DNA from: JAAZFF01 sp964405775
GTDB lineage: Bacteria; Verrucomicrobiota; Kiritimatiellia; RFP12; UBA3636
Length of the DNA: 27,909 nt
Reading direction: 5' to 3'
Assembly (NCBI GenBank): GCA_964405775.1
Contig: CAYOPG010000024.1
Span: forward strand, 1-27,909
Numbering within the stretch: the first letter of the stretch is position 1; every line of letters begins with the position of its first letter. The notes below the pieces were generated by a model. That model saw only the letters and a list, made by a program, of their open reading frames with translations. It did not search any database and had not been told where the DNA came from. The position numbers were made by a program, and so were the translations under genes. This document shows positions 7,937 to 16,394 of this stretch, piece after piece.

Positions 7937-8476
7937 ATGAACGACGAGAGAGCTGAAGCTCTTCATAATATTCTGCGCAGAGCCCGCATTAAGGCGGGGC
8001 TGACGCAGGCGGCTTTGGCCGCGCAGGTGGGCTGCACGCAGTCCGCCATCAGCATGATGGAGGCCGGACGGCAGGAAGTGCTTTCAAAAGAATCCCTCGT
8101 CAAGCTCGCCAAAATAGTTGGTGTCGAACTACCCGAATCTGTTGCCGGTGGCGGCGATCTTGGCACATCCGTGGGTAACGGCATCGCGGTCTGCACAAAT
8201 TTCAACTGCCCTTCCAATATGCCGTACATGGTTGGCGACGAAGTATATTTCATGCCTCAAGGCACTTCCGGTGGCGGACGTCATTGCATACTCTGCGGCG
8301 AATTGCTGACTCGAAAGTGCCCCCACTGCGGTTCTGAGATACCGATGGCGGGCGGATGCTGCGGCTCCTGCGGCGCTGCCATAGTCGAACTTCCATCCGG
8401 ATACACAGCCGACGAACGCGCATGGGTCGATGGGCGCATAGCCGCTATCGAACGGATCATGTTCGGCCATAACTGA
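7937..8476 (+). CDS. XRE-family DNA-binding protein with C-terminal zinc ribbons
   Basis: The protein has 179 residues if started at the ATG at 7937. A GTG at 7913 in the same frame would add eight residues, but neither site has a Shine-Dalgarno. An XRE/Cro helix-turn-helix covers about residues 7-62 (LTQAALAAQVGCTQSAISMM). The C-terminal half is cysteine-rich, with FNCP then CILC, followed by CPHC and CGSC. This is the spacing of one or two zinc ribbons, which could serve in metal sensing or protein contacts. It is probably a cytoplasmic regulator. The symmetrical 9-mer array at 7781-7881 ends about 56 bp upstream and is a natural candidate operator. The partner and regulon are unknown. Confidence 0.8.
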   Translation: MNDERAEALHNILRRARIKAGLTQAALAAQVGCTQSAISMMEAGRQEVLSKESLVKLAKIVGVELPESVAGGGDLGTSVGNGIAVCTNFNCPSNMPYMVGDEVYFMPQGTSGGGRHCILCGELLTRKCPHCGSEIPMAGGCCGSCGAAIVELPSGYTADERAWVDGRIAAIERIMFGHN

Positions 8477-8477
8477 G

Positions 8478-8627
8478 GAAGATCGCTTTTGTCTCTCCTT
8501 GCTTGCGCATCTCGGCAACCGCCGCCACTTCCGCACAGAACCCGGAGCCGGATGCCAAGTCTACGCAAAGCCCCGTGTAAATGTCGCCGCTCAGCGTCTG
8601 GATCGCCGCCAGTTACGCCGCGGCTGG
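8478..8627 (-). pseudogene. Relic of a cytidine-deaminase-family gene
   Basis: In one minus-strand frame, read from about 8627 down to 8478, the translation runs PAAA, a stop codon at 8613-8615, then LAAIQTLSGDIYTG, and on to GSGFCAEVAAVAEM and KQGETKAIFL. The pattern of GxxYTGxxxD followed by a G-FCAE zinc/catalytic motif and A(V/I)AEM is that of cytidine deaminase-like enzymes. The N-terminal part is missing or broken by the stop. The essential downstream PCxxC motif is absent because the match ends at the 3' end of the XRE gene. It lies between the isomerase stop and the convergent XRE stop. I infer a gene fragment left by a rearrangement or by a misjoined contig. Confidence 0.55.
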
Positions 8628-8637
8628 ACGGAGTCGT

Positions 8638-9879
8638 TTAGATTACGCTTATGGACAGCAGCCCGCAGAAATCCTTCAGCAAGGCGCGGTTGTCGCCGTA
8701 AGAGATTATGTAGTGCTGACTCATTACGTTCTGGATGAACTCCTCAACGGGATAGTCGAAGATCATCTCCAAGCTCGGAAGCTGCGGTGCAGGTGGAGCC
8801 CATCCCGCCTCCTCCCACTTGCGCGGTGTGCGTGCATCGGCCGTAGAGATGTGCATAGCGTAGCGTCCGCCGTCGTAGCACAGACGCGCCAGCGTGACAG
8901 TGCCGGTCTTGAGTTTCGAAACATTCAGAAGACCTTCTCCGAAGTTTCCGAATGCGTTTGGCATTACGGTCACCTTGCCGTCGACTATTGAAGACGGGAC
9001 GTAGTCGGGCACGCCCATTAGCGCTCCGTTTTCCATGAACTCATAGAATTCAAGATACGCAGAGGCCTGACCCGTAAGACTCTTAACAATGAACTGCGTG
9101 ACCGCGCCGAGGCTGTCGTTCTCCGGCACCGATGCGATATCCATCTCATCGTGAAGCAGCGTCATTGCACCGGCGGGGGCGAAGCCGAGCAGCTTTTTGA
9201 TGCCGTCGACGTCGTTATACGAAAACGCCTGGTAGCCGCGCTCCTTTATCTTTGCGCTGATAGCCAGATATAGTGCGACGGATTTTTCAATAGTGCCGGG
9301 CTTCGGATCCTTGACGAAGGTCCAGCGGCTCCTGACCTCCTTAGAAAGGCGCGCAACCTCGGAGTTGTCCACCTTTTCCATAATCTGCGCAAGCTCCAGA
9401 AGCTCAAAATGCTCTATTTCAGGACCGAGTTGCCCTTTTAGCGACATCCCGTCGTACATCGTCCCGTACAGACGCATGTCGCGGTATCCTGCCATGCCGA
9501 TGCGTGCAGCCTTTAGCGCTGTGACGGTATGCGCTGCCTTTGCGTAGTTGACAATTTCGCCGATACGCGGAGCCTGGCCTCGGTATGTGACAACATATTT
9601 GAAGCGGTACCCCATGTCTGCCATCGGCTTGCGCAGCGCGGTTGTGCCCGCCTGATCGGCGGTGGTCACAAAACGGTCGCCATCCTGCCACCCCGTCAGC
9701 CCCCAGAGGACTATCGGCTTGTGCTTGAAGGACTCTATAACATTGAACACGGCGCATGATGGGATCCAGCCTGCGATGCAGACCACCAGAAGGTCGAAGT
9801 CCCCGCCCGCCTTCAGTTCTCGCACCGCTTGTGCAGCCTGTTCCCCCGCCGGGCCGTCGCTGACTGGTGCAGACAGCAC
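8638..9879 (-). pseudogene. Sugar isomerase (L-fucose/L-arabinose isomerase-like), N-terminally truncated
   Basis: About 413 residues remain of a protein resembling the L-fucose/L-arabinose isomerase-like superfamily. These enzymes use a metal ion to interconvert aldose and ketose sugars. Recognisable stretches are DLLVVCIAGWIPSCAVFNV, the conserved RIGMAGYRDMRLYG, the HDEMD segment and the SLTGQASAYLEFYEF segment. The C-terminus is SQHYIISYGD. The family's first ~55-60 residues are absent. The reading frame is native up to APVSDGPAGEQ and then enters a 31-bp palindrome, where a stop codon (9883-9885) lies two codons before the only available start, GTG at 9879. There is no ribosome site. Either the gene is dead here or the assembly is wrong at this point. 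It lies on the strand of, and directly after, rodA. Confidence 0.7.
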
Positions 9880-9906
9880 CAGTCAGCGACGGCCCGGCGG
9901 GGGAAC
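9840..9906. repeat. Perfect 31-bp foldback palindrome with 5-nt loop
   Basis: The arms are 9840-9870 and 9876-9906 and the loop is AGACA. The left arm begins GTTCCCCCGCCGGGCC and codes in frame for isomerase residues (APVSDGPAGEQ). The right arm is its exact inverted copy and ends 4 bp from the stop codon of the RodA gene. No T-tract follows on either strand, so it is not a typical intrinsic terminator. Its edge coincides with the loss of the isomerase N-terminus. Confidence 0.95.
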
Positions 9907-9909
9907 GGG

Positions 9910-11286
9910 TTATGACTTGCGACGAGGCTCCGCGGGCTTTTTTCCGGAGACGGGTTTGCGGGGCTTGCTGGTTTTGGCGGCAGGCTTTTGGGCAGGTTTT
10001 TGAGCCGGCGATTTCGATGCAGACGCCCTTTGAGGCTTCGCCGGAGGACGATCGTCGGAGATTGCAAGCAGGATGCCAGCCATGACAAGCGTTGTGACAA
10101 GCGAGCTGCCGCCGTGCGATATGAATGGAAGCGGGATGCCTGTAAGCGGGATGGCCTTCACGACGCCGCCGATGTTGAGTAACGTCTGGATGCCGAGGCA
10201 TGCGGTGGCTCCTGTGGCAATGGTAGCCAAATAGTGATCGGCCGTGCGTTCCGCTATTCGGATGCCTGAAATCACCAGAGCGCAGTAGAGCAACGCAACG
10301 CAAACGCAGCCAAGGAGGCCTAGCTCCTCCCCGATTATGATGTATGCGAAGTCAGATTCAATGATTGGAACCACGCTGGGCGAGCCGGCGCCAAGTCCGG
10401 TTCCAAAGAATCCGCCGGTGTAAAGTGCCATAAGAGCCTGAAGCGGTTGCCATCCGGACGAAGTGGCCGCCTCGAAGGGGTTGAGCCAGGCAGCCAGACG
10501 AGCGCGTCCACGGGATGAAAGAGGAATGAGAAGATATGCAAGAACGAAGATTCCGGAAAGGCCGCCTATGAGATACGCGGAGCGGTTGGTGACAGCATAG
10601 AGCATTACTATGAGCGTGGCATTCATGAGGGCGAACATGCCCATGTCGCCCTGAATAGCGAGCAGCAGCATGGGCGGCGCCCAGAGCACACCGACTGTAA
10701 CTATGATGTTAAGTGGCGGGAGCGGCATGCCGAGGAAGCCTCGCTTCAATAGCAGGCGGTGGCCGGACAGCATTGATGCTATGAAAATTATTAGAAGAGG
10801 TTTTGTTATCTCGACAGGGTTGATGTTTCCGGGGAGGAATACGGCACCGCGGTATTTGCGGCCTGCTATGAGAACGAAGAGGATTACGGCCACAGACAGA
10901 CCGAGGAACACCAGCCAGAATGGTTCGAGCCTGCTCATGCGCCCATAGCGTCCGATCCAGTAAACTCCGAGCATGGTGGCGACTCCTATAGGAAGCGCAA
11001 GCTGAGAGACGGAAGTTATTTGAAGAGACTGTATTGTGCCAATACGATATTGAAGTACAGTTCCGAGGCCACAGAGCGCCAGGGCGACGGCAGGGAATGC
11101 TATCGAGCCACGATAGCGAAGCAGGCGTAACGCTCCGTAAACGACGAACAGAACAACACCGAAAATGATAGTCGGCGTAAATTGTTCGAGGCCAAGCGTG
11201 GGGGTGTTGGAGAGATGCACCACAAGCAACGACAGCTGTAGCGGGAACACAATCAGAAATGGAAATAATACGAGCCAGAGAAACAT
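9910..11286 (-). CDS. rodA: RodA/FtsW-type SEDS peptidoglycan polymerase
   Basis: This 458-residue integral membrane protein belongs to the SEDS family, which polymerises lipid II into glycan strands together with a class B PBP. About ten hydrophobic segments are visible. Family motifs are NINPVEITKPLLIIF at ~154-168, AIQGDMGMFAL at ~210-220, and SGWQPLQALMALYTGGFFGTGLG. D312 in ESDFAYIIIGEELGLLG is the likely catalytic Asp. NIGGVVKAIPLTGIPLPFISHGGSS lies near 371-395. A Lys/Pro/Ala-rich cytoplasmic tail covers the last ~45 residues, an unusual extension. Its ATG overlaps the stop of the PBP gene by one base (TAATG), so the two are translationally coupled. RodA fits better than FtsW because of the PBP2-like partner, but the sequence alone does not settle it. 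Confidence 0.87.
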   Translation of the reverse strand: MFLWLVLFPFLIVFPLQLSLLVVHLSNTPTLGLEQFTPTIIFGVVLFVVYGALRLLRYRGSIAFPAVALALCGLGTVLQYRIGTIQSLQITSVSQLALPIGVATMLGVYWIGRYGRMSRLEPFWLVFLGLSVAVILFVLIAGRKYRGAVFLPGNINPVEITKPLLIIFIASMLSGHRLLLKRGFLGMPLPPLNIIVTVGVLWAPPMLLLAIQGDMGMFALMNATLIVMLYAVTNRSAYLIGGLSGIFVLAYLLIPLSSRGRARLAAWLNPFEAATSSGWQPLQALMALYTGGFFGTGLGAGSPSVVPIIESDFAYIIIGEELGLLGCVCVALLYCALVISGIRIAERTADHYLATIATGATACLGIQTLLNIGGVVKAIPLTGIPLPFISHGGSSLVTTLVMAGILLAISDDRPPAKPQRASASKSPAQKPAQKPAAKTSKPRKPVSGKKPAEPRRKS

Positions 11287-12884
11287 TATCTAGCGTCCTC
11301 CCGGTTTTCTAGAACCTTCTCATTAGCAGCGTTTTCCTTCAACAGTGCGGCCGCAACAGGAAGGGCGGCGGCGGAGCCGAAGCCTGCGTTTTCGACTATG
11401 ACGACGATGACGATCGTTGGATTTTCACGCGGGGCGAAGCAGACAAACCAGGCGTGATCCTCGCCGCCGGGATTCTGGGCTGTGCCGGTTTTGCCGCAGA
11501 CTTCTAGCCCCGGGATGTCGGCTTGACGCCCTGTGCCTGAAGTTATAGCGCGACGCATTGCCTGCTTGACGCGTCGCGCTGTTACGGGGGAGAAAAGCAT
11601 GCCGTAATCCTCTACTGGATCGGATTCAGCGATGCGCGGCTTTAACATCTGCCCGTTGTTCGCTATGGCAGCTACCATCATGGCCATGTGGAGCGGAGTG
11701 GTAGTCAGGCGCCCCTGCCCTATCGAGAGCTGCGAGAGCTCGCGCCGTTCGCCAGCCCCGAGTTTCGGGACGTTGCCGACTTGTGACGAAACCACGCCAT
11801 TGGTCCCAACGTAGATAGGTATGCGGGAGTTAAAACGCAAGCGATCCGCCATGTTGTTGAAGCCCACTATTCCAGATCGCACTCCGGCGTTCGCAAAATA
11901 GGAGTTTGATGATTTCGCAAAGGCCGTGTCAAGATCGAGCATGCCGAAACCGGGCCATTTTTGACCGCGTCTTTCATACGCGTAGTATTCGTGGTCACGT
12001 ATCGGACGGCGCGCGCCTGGCGGGTAGTACCCTTCTGCGGGGCAGTAGATGTTCAACGGAATGCCTCGCTCGACAGCGAGTCCGGCAATCGCAATTTTGA
12101 ACGTTGAACCTGGCGGATAGCGTCCGTGCAACGCACGGTTGAGGAGGGGCGAATTAGGGTCGATGTTGAGAGCCCTGTAGTAACTGTTGGGGTCGAAAGA
12201 AGGAGAAGACAAAAGGATGCGTATTGCGCCGTCGCGCGGGTCGATCGCTACAACCGCGCCCTTGCGGCCTTCCATCAGCATGTGCGCGTAGGATTGCAGG
12301 TCGGCATCGAGCGTCAGGACTAGATTTGTTCCAACGTGCCGGACATCGCGAGAGCTGTGCAGCTCTGACGAGCTGATTTTCTTCAGTGCGCTTTCGCCTT
12401 CTGGCATGTAGCCGCTAAGCAGAAAGTCTGCTGCGTTCTCAAGCCCTGTCAGACCTTCTTCGGGGTGACGGAAGCCGATGATATGGGCAGTGGCGGAGCC
12501 GTAAGGATAGTCGCGCAAGCCTTTTGCAGTGGGATCGGTTTCAGCAAGGATCTTGCCATTTCTATCGAATATAGCGCCGCGAATGAGTTTTCCTGCGGCG
12601 TTGTCGGTACGCGGGTTGTGGCGTTCCATTGAGCGTACGAACTCACGAGATTTGAAGCCAGCCAGTTGCCATGTTGCCTGATAAAGCAGGATCGCACCGA
12701 TGGCCACTAAAAAAAACACAGGGAACAGAAACAGAATACGGTAACGAGTGCGCGAGAGCATCGGGCTGCGCAGAGTCAACAACGCCGTGAAGGAGATAGC
12801 CGCAATGCAAAACATAGCGCTGAATACCGCGAGCGTCGTCCGGGCGTGCTCAGAGGTCAGGAAGTTTGTTATGGACTGCAGCAC
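11286..12884 (-). CDS. Class B penicillin-binding protein (PBP2/PbpA-like transpeptidase)
   Basis: This 532-residue D,D-transpeptidase cross-links peptidoglycan. Two N-terminal membrane segments (~17-38 and ~50-70) are followed by a short pedestal domain (RGAIFDRNGKILAET) and the transpeptidase domain. The catalytic motifs are intact: S260-x-x-K263 in PPGSTFKI, S325-S-N327 in KSSNSYF, and K465-T-G467 in CGKTGTAQ. The overall size and two-helix start are closer to PbpA-type partners of RodA than to the long PBP2 of E. coli. Translation starts at GTG 12884, ten nt after GAGGAG. The upstream methyltransferase stop is 21 bp away and RodA overlaps downstream, so PBP and polymerase are probably made in step. 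Confidence 0.87.
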   Translation of the reverse strand: MLQSITNFLTSEHARTTLAVFSAMFCIAAISFTALLTLRSPMLSRTRYRILFLFPVFFLVAIGAILLYQATWQLAGFKSREFVRSMERHNPRTDNAAGKLIRGAIFDRNGKILAETDPTAKGLRDYPYGSATAHIIGFRHPEEGLTGLENAADFLLSGYMPEGESALKKISSSELHSSRDVRHVGTNLVLTLDADLQSYAHMLMEGRKGAVVAIDPRDGAIRILLSSPSFDPNSYYRALNIDPNSPLLNRALHGRYPPGSTFKIAIAGLAVERGIPLNIYCPAEGYYPPGARRPIRDHEYYAYERRGQKWPGFGMLDLDTAFAKSSNSYFANAGVRSGIVGFNNMADRLRFNSRIPIYVGTNGVVSSQVGNVPKLGAGERRELSQLSIGQGRLTTTPLHMAMMVAAIANNGQMLKPRIAESDPVEDYGMLFSPVTARRVKQAMRRAITSGTGRQADIPGLEVCGKTGTAQNPGGEDHAWFVCFAPRENPTIVIVVIVENAGFGSAAALPVAAALLKENAANEKVLENREDAR

Positions 12885-12905
12885 TTTTGTGCGGCTCCTC
12901 TATTG

Positions 12906-14108
12906 TTATCTCGGGATTCGGCGGCGGTACATTGCTCGCGCATCGGGCGTTAGCGCCGGGTTCGCAAGCAGGCGGCATTCGATTCTGCCGCTATAAAAAG
13001 ATCCACGGTCTTCGGCGACAATCCCGGCTATTTCCGCGATCTCGGGGCTGCCGGTGAATATATACCCATCGTATGATGCGCGGTTGTCCTCCAGAAACAC
13101 GCCGATGTCGGCATAAGTGTCGCGCAGGAGCATTGGGTCTCCCATCCTGTCTCCGTATGGCGGATTCACAAAAATGACGCCACGCTCCTTTGTTTCGGGA
13201 ACAGGACTCATAGCAACATCCGCTACCTCGCAGCGTATGCGACCTTCGGCACCTGCGGCTTTTGCGTTTGCAAGCGTCGCCTCGACCATTTTCGGATCGA
13301 TGTCGCTCGCAATGATTTCGCTCGGAATTGCTTTGTCTGGCTCATACGCTTTGACGGCGTCCGCCTTGACCTTGGTCCAGAGCGAGGGCTCGTAGCAGGC
13401 GAGATGCATGAAGGCGAAATTCTCGCGGGTGAGCGCGGGCGCGCGGTTTTGCGCGATCCAAAGCGCCTCTATTGCAATTGTACCGCCGCCACACATCGGA
13501 TTCAGGAAATTAGTGCGTCCGTTCCAGCCTGTGGCTCTCACTAGCGCGGCTGCAAGCGACTCGCGCATCGGGGCTCCCGATGATTCCACTCGGTAGCCGC
13601 GGAAGCTGAGCGACTCGCCGGTGGTGTCGATATAGATCGAGGCGCGGTCGTCAACCCAATGCAGGAAGAGGCACGCCTGATCTCGTTCATTGCCTGAGTC
13701 GGGTCGGCGGCCGTTCTTCTCGCGCAACCGGTCAACAACGGCGTCCTTAACTTTGAGCGAGGCGTAGCGCGTGTCTAGAATCGTCGGATTTTCGACGGTT
13801 CTATCGACTGAAAAATAGCCGTCTGGCTGGATGTAGCGCTCCCACGGTATTTCGACCAGCGCATTGTAGAGGTTGTTGGCGTTGCGAGCGCGGAAGCGGT
13901 CGAGCGTGTATAGTACCCGGTGGGCAGTCCGCAGCTTCATGTTCAGCGTCATGCAGTCCGCAAGCGTACCCTCCGTCTCGACAGCGTACGACGACTCCCA
14001 TGCCACGCGAAAGCCAAGCTCGCGCACTTCGTCGGCCAGAAACGGCCCGATACCGGCGGAGCAGGTTATGACGATTACGCTCGGCTCCCCGTCAAAAACT
14101 CCACTCAT
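12906..14108 (-). CDS. THUMP-domain RNA methyltransferase (RlmL N-half-like, 23S rRNA m2G)
   Basis: The protein has 400 residues. The N-terminal ~160 residues form a ferredoxin-like plus THUMP RNA-binding module (ITCSAGIGPFLADEVRELGF). A Rossmann methyltransferase domain follows, with the SAM-binding block NPMCGGGTIAIEA at ~203-215, ASDIDPKMVE, and the catalytic FVNPPYGDRMG with N315-P-P-Y318. This matches the RlmL/YpsC family that makes N2-methylguanine in 23S rRNA. It is a single-domain version without the RlmK half found in E. coli. The ATG at 14108 overlaps the aconitase stop as ATGA, which fixes the start. The open frame continues upstream to 14429 only as a shadow of aconitase. Confidence 0.87.
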   Translation of the reverse strand: MSGVFDGEPSVIVITCSAGIGPFLADEVRELGFRVAWESSYAVETEGTLADCMTLNMKLRTAHRVLYTLDRFRARNANNLYNALVEIPWERYIQPDGYFSVDRTVENPTILDTRYASLKVKDAVVDRLREKNGRRPDSGNERDQACLFLHWVDDRASIYIDTTGESLSFRGYRVESSGAPMRESLAAALVRATGWNGRTNFLNPMCGGGTIAIEALWIAQNRAPALTRENFAFMHLACYEPSLWTKVKADAVKAYEPDKAIPSEIIASDIDPKMVEATLANAKAAGAEGRIRCEVADVAMSPVPETKERGVIFVNPPYGDRMGDPMLLRDTYADIGVFLEDNRASYDGYIFTGSPEIAEIAGIVAEDRGSFYSGRIECRLLANPALTPDARAMYRRRIPR

Positions 14109-16060
14109 TCGGCCTTGCCCTGATTCTGATTGGACGCGATCTGCTTCATCAGGCCACCCGCGAGCACGATCGCCTTCTGCCTGTCGGAAAGTTTGGTGAC
14201 GACCTCGAACGAAGTGTGCTTTGTGGTGTTGCGCACAACGAGCTTGCCATCCCCGCGCACCACGTCTGCGATACCGTCGAATTCCAGTGAGTCGCCTGCT
14301 TCGACGCCGTCGTATGCGGAGGGATCGCTGAAGGTGAAAGGAACGATGCCGAAATTGACCAGATTCGCGAAATGGATGCGCTCCATGCTCTTGGCGATCA
14401 CGGCGCGCACTCCCAGATACATAGGGCACATAGCGGCGTGCTCGCGGCTGGATCCCTGACCATAGCTTTCCCCTGCAATAATTACGTTGGCAACCCCCTT
14501 TTCTTTATTGGCAAGCGCTTTGTCGTGGAATTTGGGATCGACCGGCTCGAACACGTATTTCGAATATTCAGGGATGTTCGAGCGGAACTTTAGACGCGAG
14601 CCGGCCGGCATAATGTGATCCGTCGTTATCTTGTCGCCGACCTTTATAGCGGCCACGCCGCGCATTGAAGGAGCGAGCGACTCTCCTGTCGGGACTTTGC
14701 CAATATTCGGGCCGCGCACGATTTCAGCGTCCGGCACACCCTTTGAAGCGGTGTCTCTGAAAAGGAACATCGAATCATCTATAATGAACTCAGACGGTAT
14801 TGCCACGGCGGGTACCGTTTCAACAGTGGTTGGATCCGTGATAACGCCTGTTAGCGCCGCCGCCGCCGCTGTTTCTGGGCTGACAAGATACACCTGCGCC
14901 GATTTGGTACCTGAACGGCCTTCGAAATTGCGGTTGCTCGTACGCAGTGACACCGCGTTAGTACCCGGCGACTGATTGAGGCCAATGCAGAAGCCGCAGG
15001 CGTTCTCTAGGATGCGGACGCCCGCAAGCACGAGTTCGCCTAAAAGTCCTTCTTCAGCGAGATGGAGAACCACCTGACGCGAGCCAGCGGCGATGCCGAC
15101 CGAGACGTTCGGGTTGATTTTCTTGCCCCTCAGCAACAACGCTACGGTCTTCAAATCACGGTAAGATGAGTTTGTGCAGGAGCCTATAAGCACCTGATTC
15201 ACCTTCTTGCCCGCTAGTGAAGAGATCGACATAACGTTCGCGGGATTGTGCGGCCCTGCTGCGAGCGGCACTATTTCTGAAAGATTAATATCAAACACCT
15301 CGGCGTATTCGGCATCGGGATCGGCCTTGATCTCGACCCAGTCCTTCTCGCGCCCCTGAGCGGTGAGGAACCTGCGGGTTACTTCATCGCTGGGGAAAAC
15401 GGAAGTAGTGACACCCAGCTCGGTACCCATGTTGGTGATAGTGGCGCGCGACGGCACGTCAAGTGTAGCGACGCCTTCGCCCGCATATTCCATGACCCTG
15501 CCCACATTGCCTGAAGACCCGTAGTGTTCGAGGACTTTGAGAATCACATCTTTTGCGGAAACGCCGGGGCGCAACTTGCCTGTAAGGTTCACCTTGATCA
15601 CTTTTGGCGCCGCCAAGTAGAACGCGCCGCCACCCATTGCCACAGCCACGTCGAGGCCACCTGCGCCGATTGCGATCATTCCGATTCCGCCGCCCGTTGG
15701 CGTATGCGAGTCCGAACCTATCAGCGTTTTCCCGGGTTTCCCGAAGCGTTCGAGGTGTAGCTGGTGGCAGATTCCGTTGCCTGCACGAGAGAATATAATG
15801 CCGTATTTGCGCGCCACCGACTGAAGGTACGCGTGGTCGTCGGCGTTCTCGAAGCCGGTCTGGTCGGTGTTGTGATCCACGTAGCTTACAGACACCTCGG
15901 TTTGCACCTTGTCTACGCCCATGCTTTCAAACTGGAGGCAAGCCATCGTTCCAGTGGCGTCCTGAGTCAGGGTCTGATCTATTTTGATGGCTATCTCCGA
16001 GCCTGGCTCGAGCTTGCCGGATATGAGGTGCGCGTTTAGAATTTTTTCAGTTACATTCAT
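14105..16060 (-). CDS. Aconitate hydratase, short (~650-residue) type
   Basis: This 651-residue [4Fe-4S] enzyme interconverts citrate and isocitrate in the TCA cycle. The cluster ligands are C295 (IGSCTNSSYRD), C355 and C358 (ENACGFCIG). Active-site blocks include GSDSHTPTGGG (D117, H119), TSNRNFEGRSG, the swivel-domain DKITTDHIMPAG, and GESYGQGSSREHAA. The length and domain order fit the shorter aconitase group common outside proteobacteria, not the ~890-residue AcnA. An excellent Shine-Dalgarno GGAGG sits 5 nt before the ATG. It is the first gene of a likely four-gene operon with the methyltransferase (ATGA overlap), the PBP and RodA. No clear promoter is seen in the 333-bp divergent spacer on its side. 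Confidence 0.93.
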   Translation of the reverse strand: MNVTEKILNAHLISGKLEPGSEIAIKIDQTLTQDATGTMACLQFESMGVDKVQTEVSVSYVDHNTDQTGFENADDHAYLQSVARKYGIIFSRAGNGICHQLHLERFGKPGKTLIGSDSHTPTGGGIGMIAIGAGGLDVAVAMGGGAFYLAAPKVIKVNLTGKLRPGVSAKDVILKVLEHYGSSGNVGRVMEYAGEGVATLDVPSRATITNMGTELGVTTSVFPSDEVTRRFLTAQGREKDWVEIKADPDAEYAEVFDINLSEIVPLAAGPHNPANVMSISSLAGKKVNQVLIGSCTNSSYRDLKTVALLLRGKKINPNVSVGIAAGSRQVVLHLAEEGLLGELVLAGVRILENACGFCIGLNQSPGTNAVSLRTSNRNFEGRSGTKSAQVYLVSPETAAAAALTGVITDPTTVETVPAVAIPSEFIIDDSMFLFRDTASKGVPDAEIVRGPNIGKVPTGESLAPSMRGVAAIKVGDKITTDHIMPAGSRLKFRSNIPEYSKYVFEPVDPKFHDKALANKEKGVANVIIAGESYGQGSSREHAAMCPMYLGVRAVIAKSMERIHFANLVNFGIVPFTFSDPSAYDGVEAGDSLEFDGIADVVRGDGKLVVRNTTKHTSFEVVTKLSDRQKAIVLAGGLMKQIASNQNQGKAE

Positions 16061-16394
16061 AGATTCCTCCGCTTGCCGAATATGTGCGAGTGCGGTATGT
16101 GGTATTAAGAGGTGCTTCAGGGTACATTATGCTGATGTAAAAGTCCATTCTTTTCACGATCGCCGGAAATCGCTTTTCGAGCGTGTTGGGCATCTTTGCC
16201 TCCTCGCGCCTGAGCATTTCTTATGCTTTCGCATTGACTTTTGCGGCGGTTTGCTGGTATAAAACACAGCAGGTTTTTCAGCCGCCACCGCGTTGTATGT
16301 AGCAAGCTGCAAGTGCGCGGTGTCATGTTGCGTTCACGATGCCCGACCGCTTGCCCATCAGGCAATGCGTTACACAAGAGAAAGTCCCCCAAAG
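16061..16394. other. 334-bp divergent spacer between aconitase and A2M genes
   Basis: No gene is recognised. The aconitase side carries its ribosome site (16066-16070). The macroglobulin side carries a strong promoter at 16234-16263 and then a leader of about 125 nt before the ATG at 16395. The leader has no obvious riboswitch or Shine-Dalgarno. An in-frame GTG (16293) and an in-frame ATG (16365) would only add non-signal-like residues. Confidence 0.6.
16234..16263 (+). promoter_or_regulatory. Strong extended -10 promoter for the A2M-PBP1C pair
   Basis: TTGACT at 16234-16239 and TATAAA at 16258-16263 are 18 bp apart. TG at 16255-16256 is placed one base before the -10 box, giving the extended -10 form TGGTATAAA. 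The predicted start is near 16270. Confidence 0.65.

Noticed and set aside
9840..9906. Integron attC site or transposon terminal repeat
   Set aside because: The GTT...AAC ends superficially recall attC, but the arms do not fit the core-site consensus. No integrase, transposase or target duplication is seen.
9419..10303. 294-codon minus-strand frame spanning the palindrome
   Set aside because: Low-complexity Arg/His/Ser translation in a frame shifted against both the isomerase and RodA. No family signal.
14109..14429. Upstream extension of the THUMP methyltransferase frame
   Set aside because: It overlaps the highly conserved aconitase C-terminus in another frame. The ATGA overlap at 14105-14108 gives a natural start.
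16293..16394. GTG start giving a longer macroglobulin
   Set aside because: The added residues are Cys/His-rich and would bury the export segment. The ATG at 16395 places the hydrophobic segment at the N-terminus.
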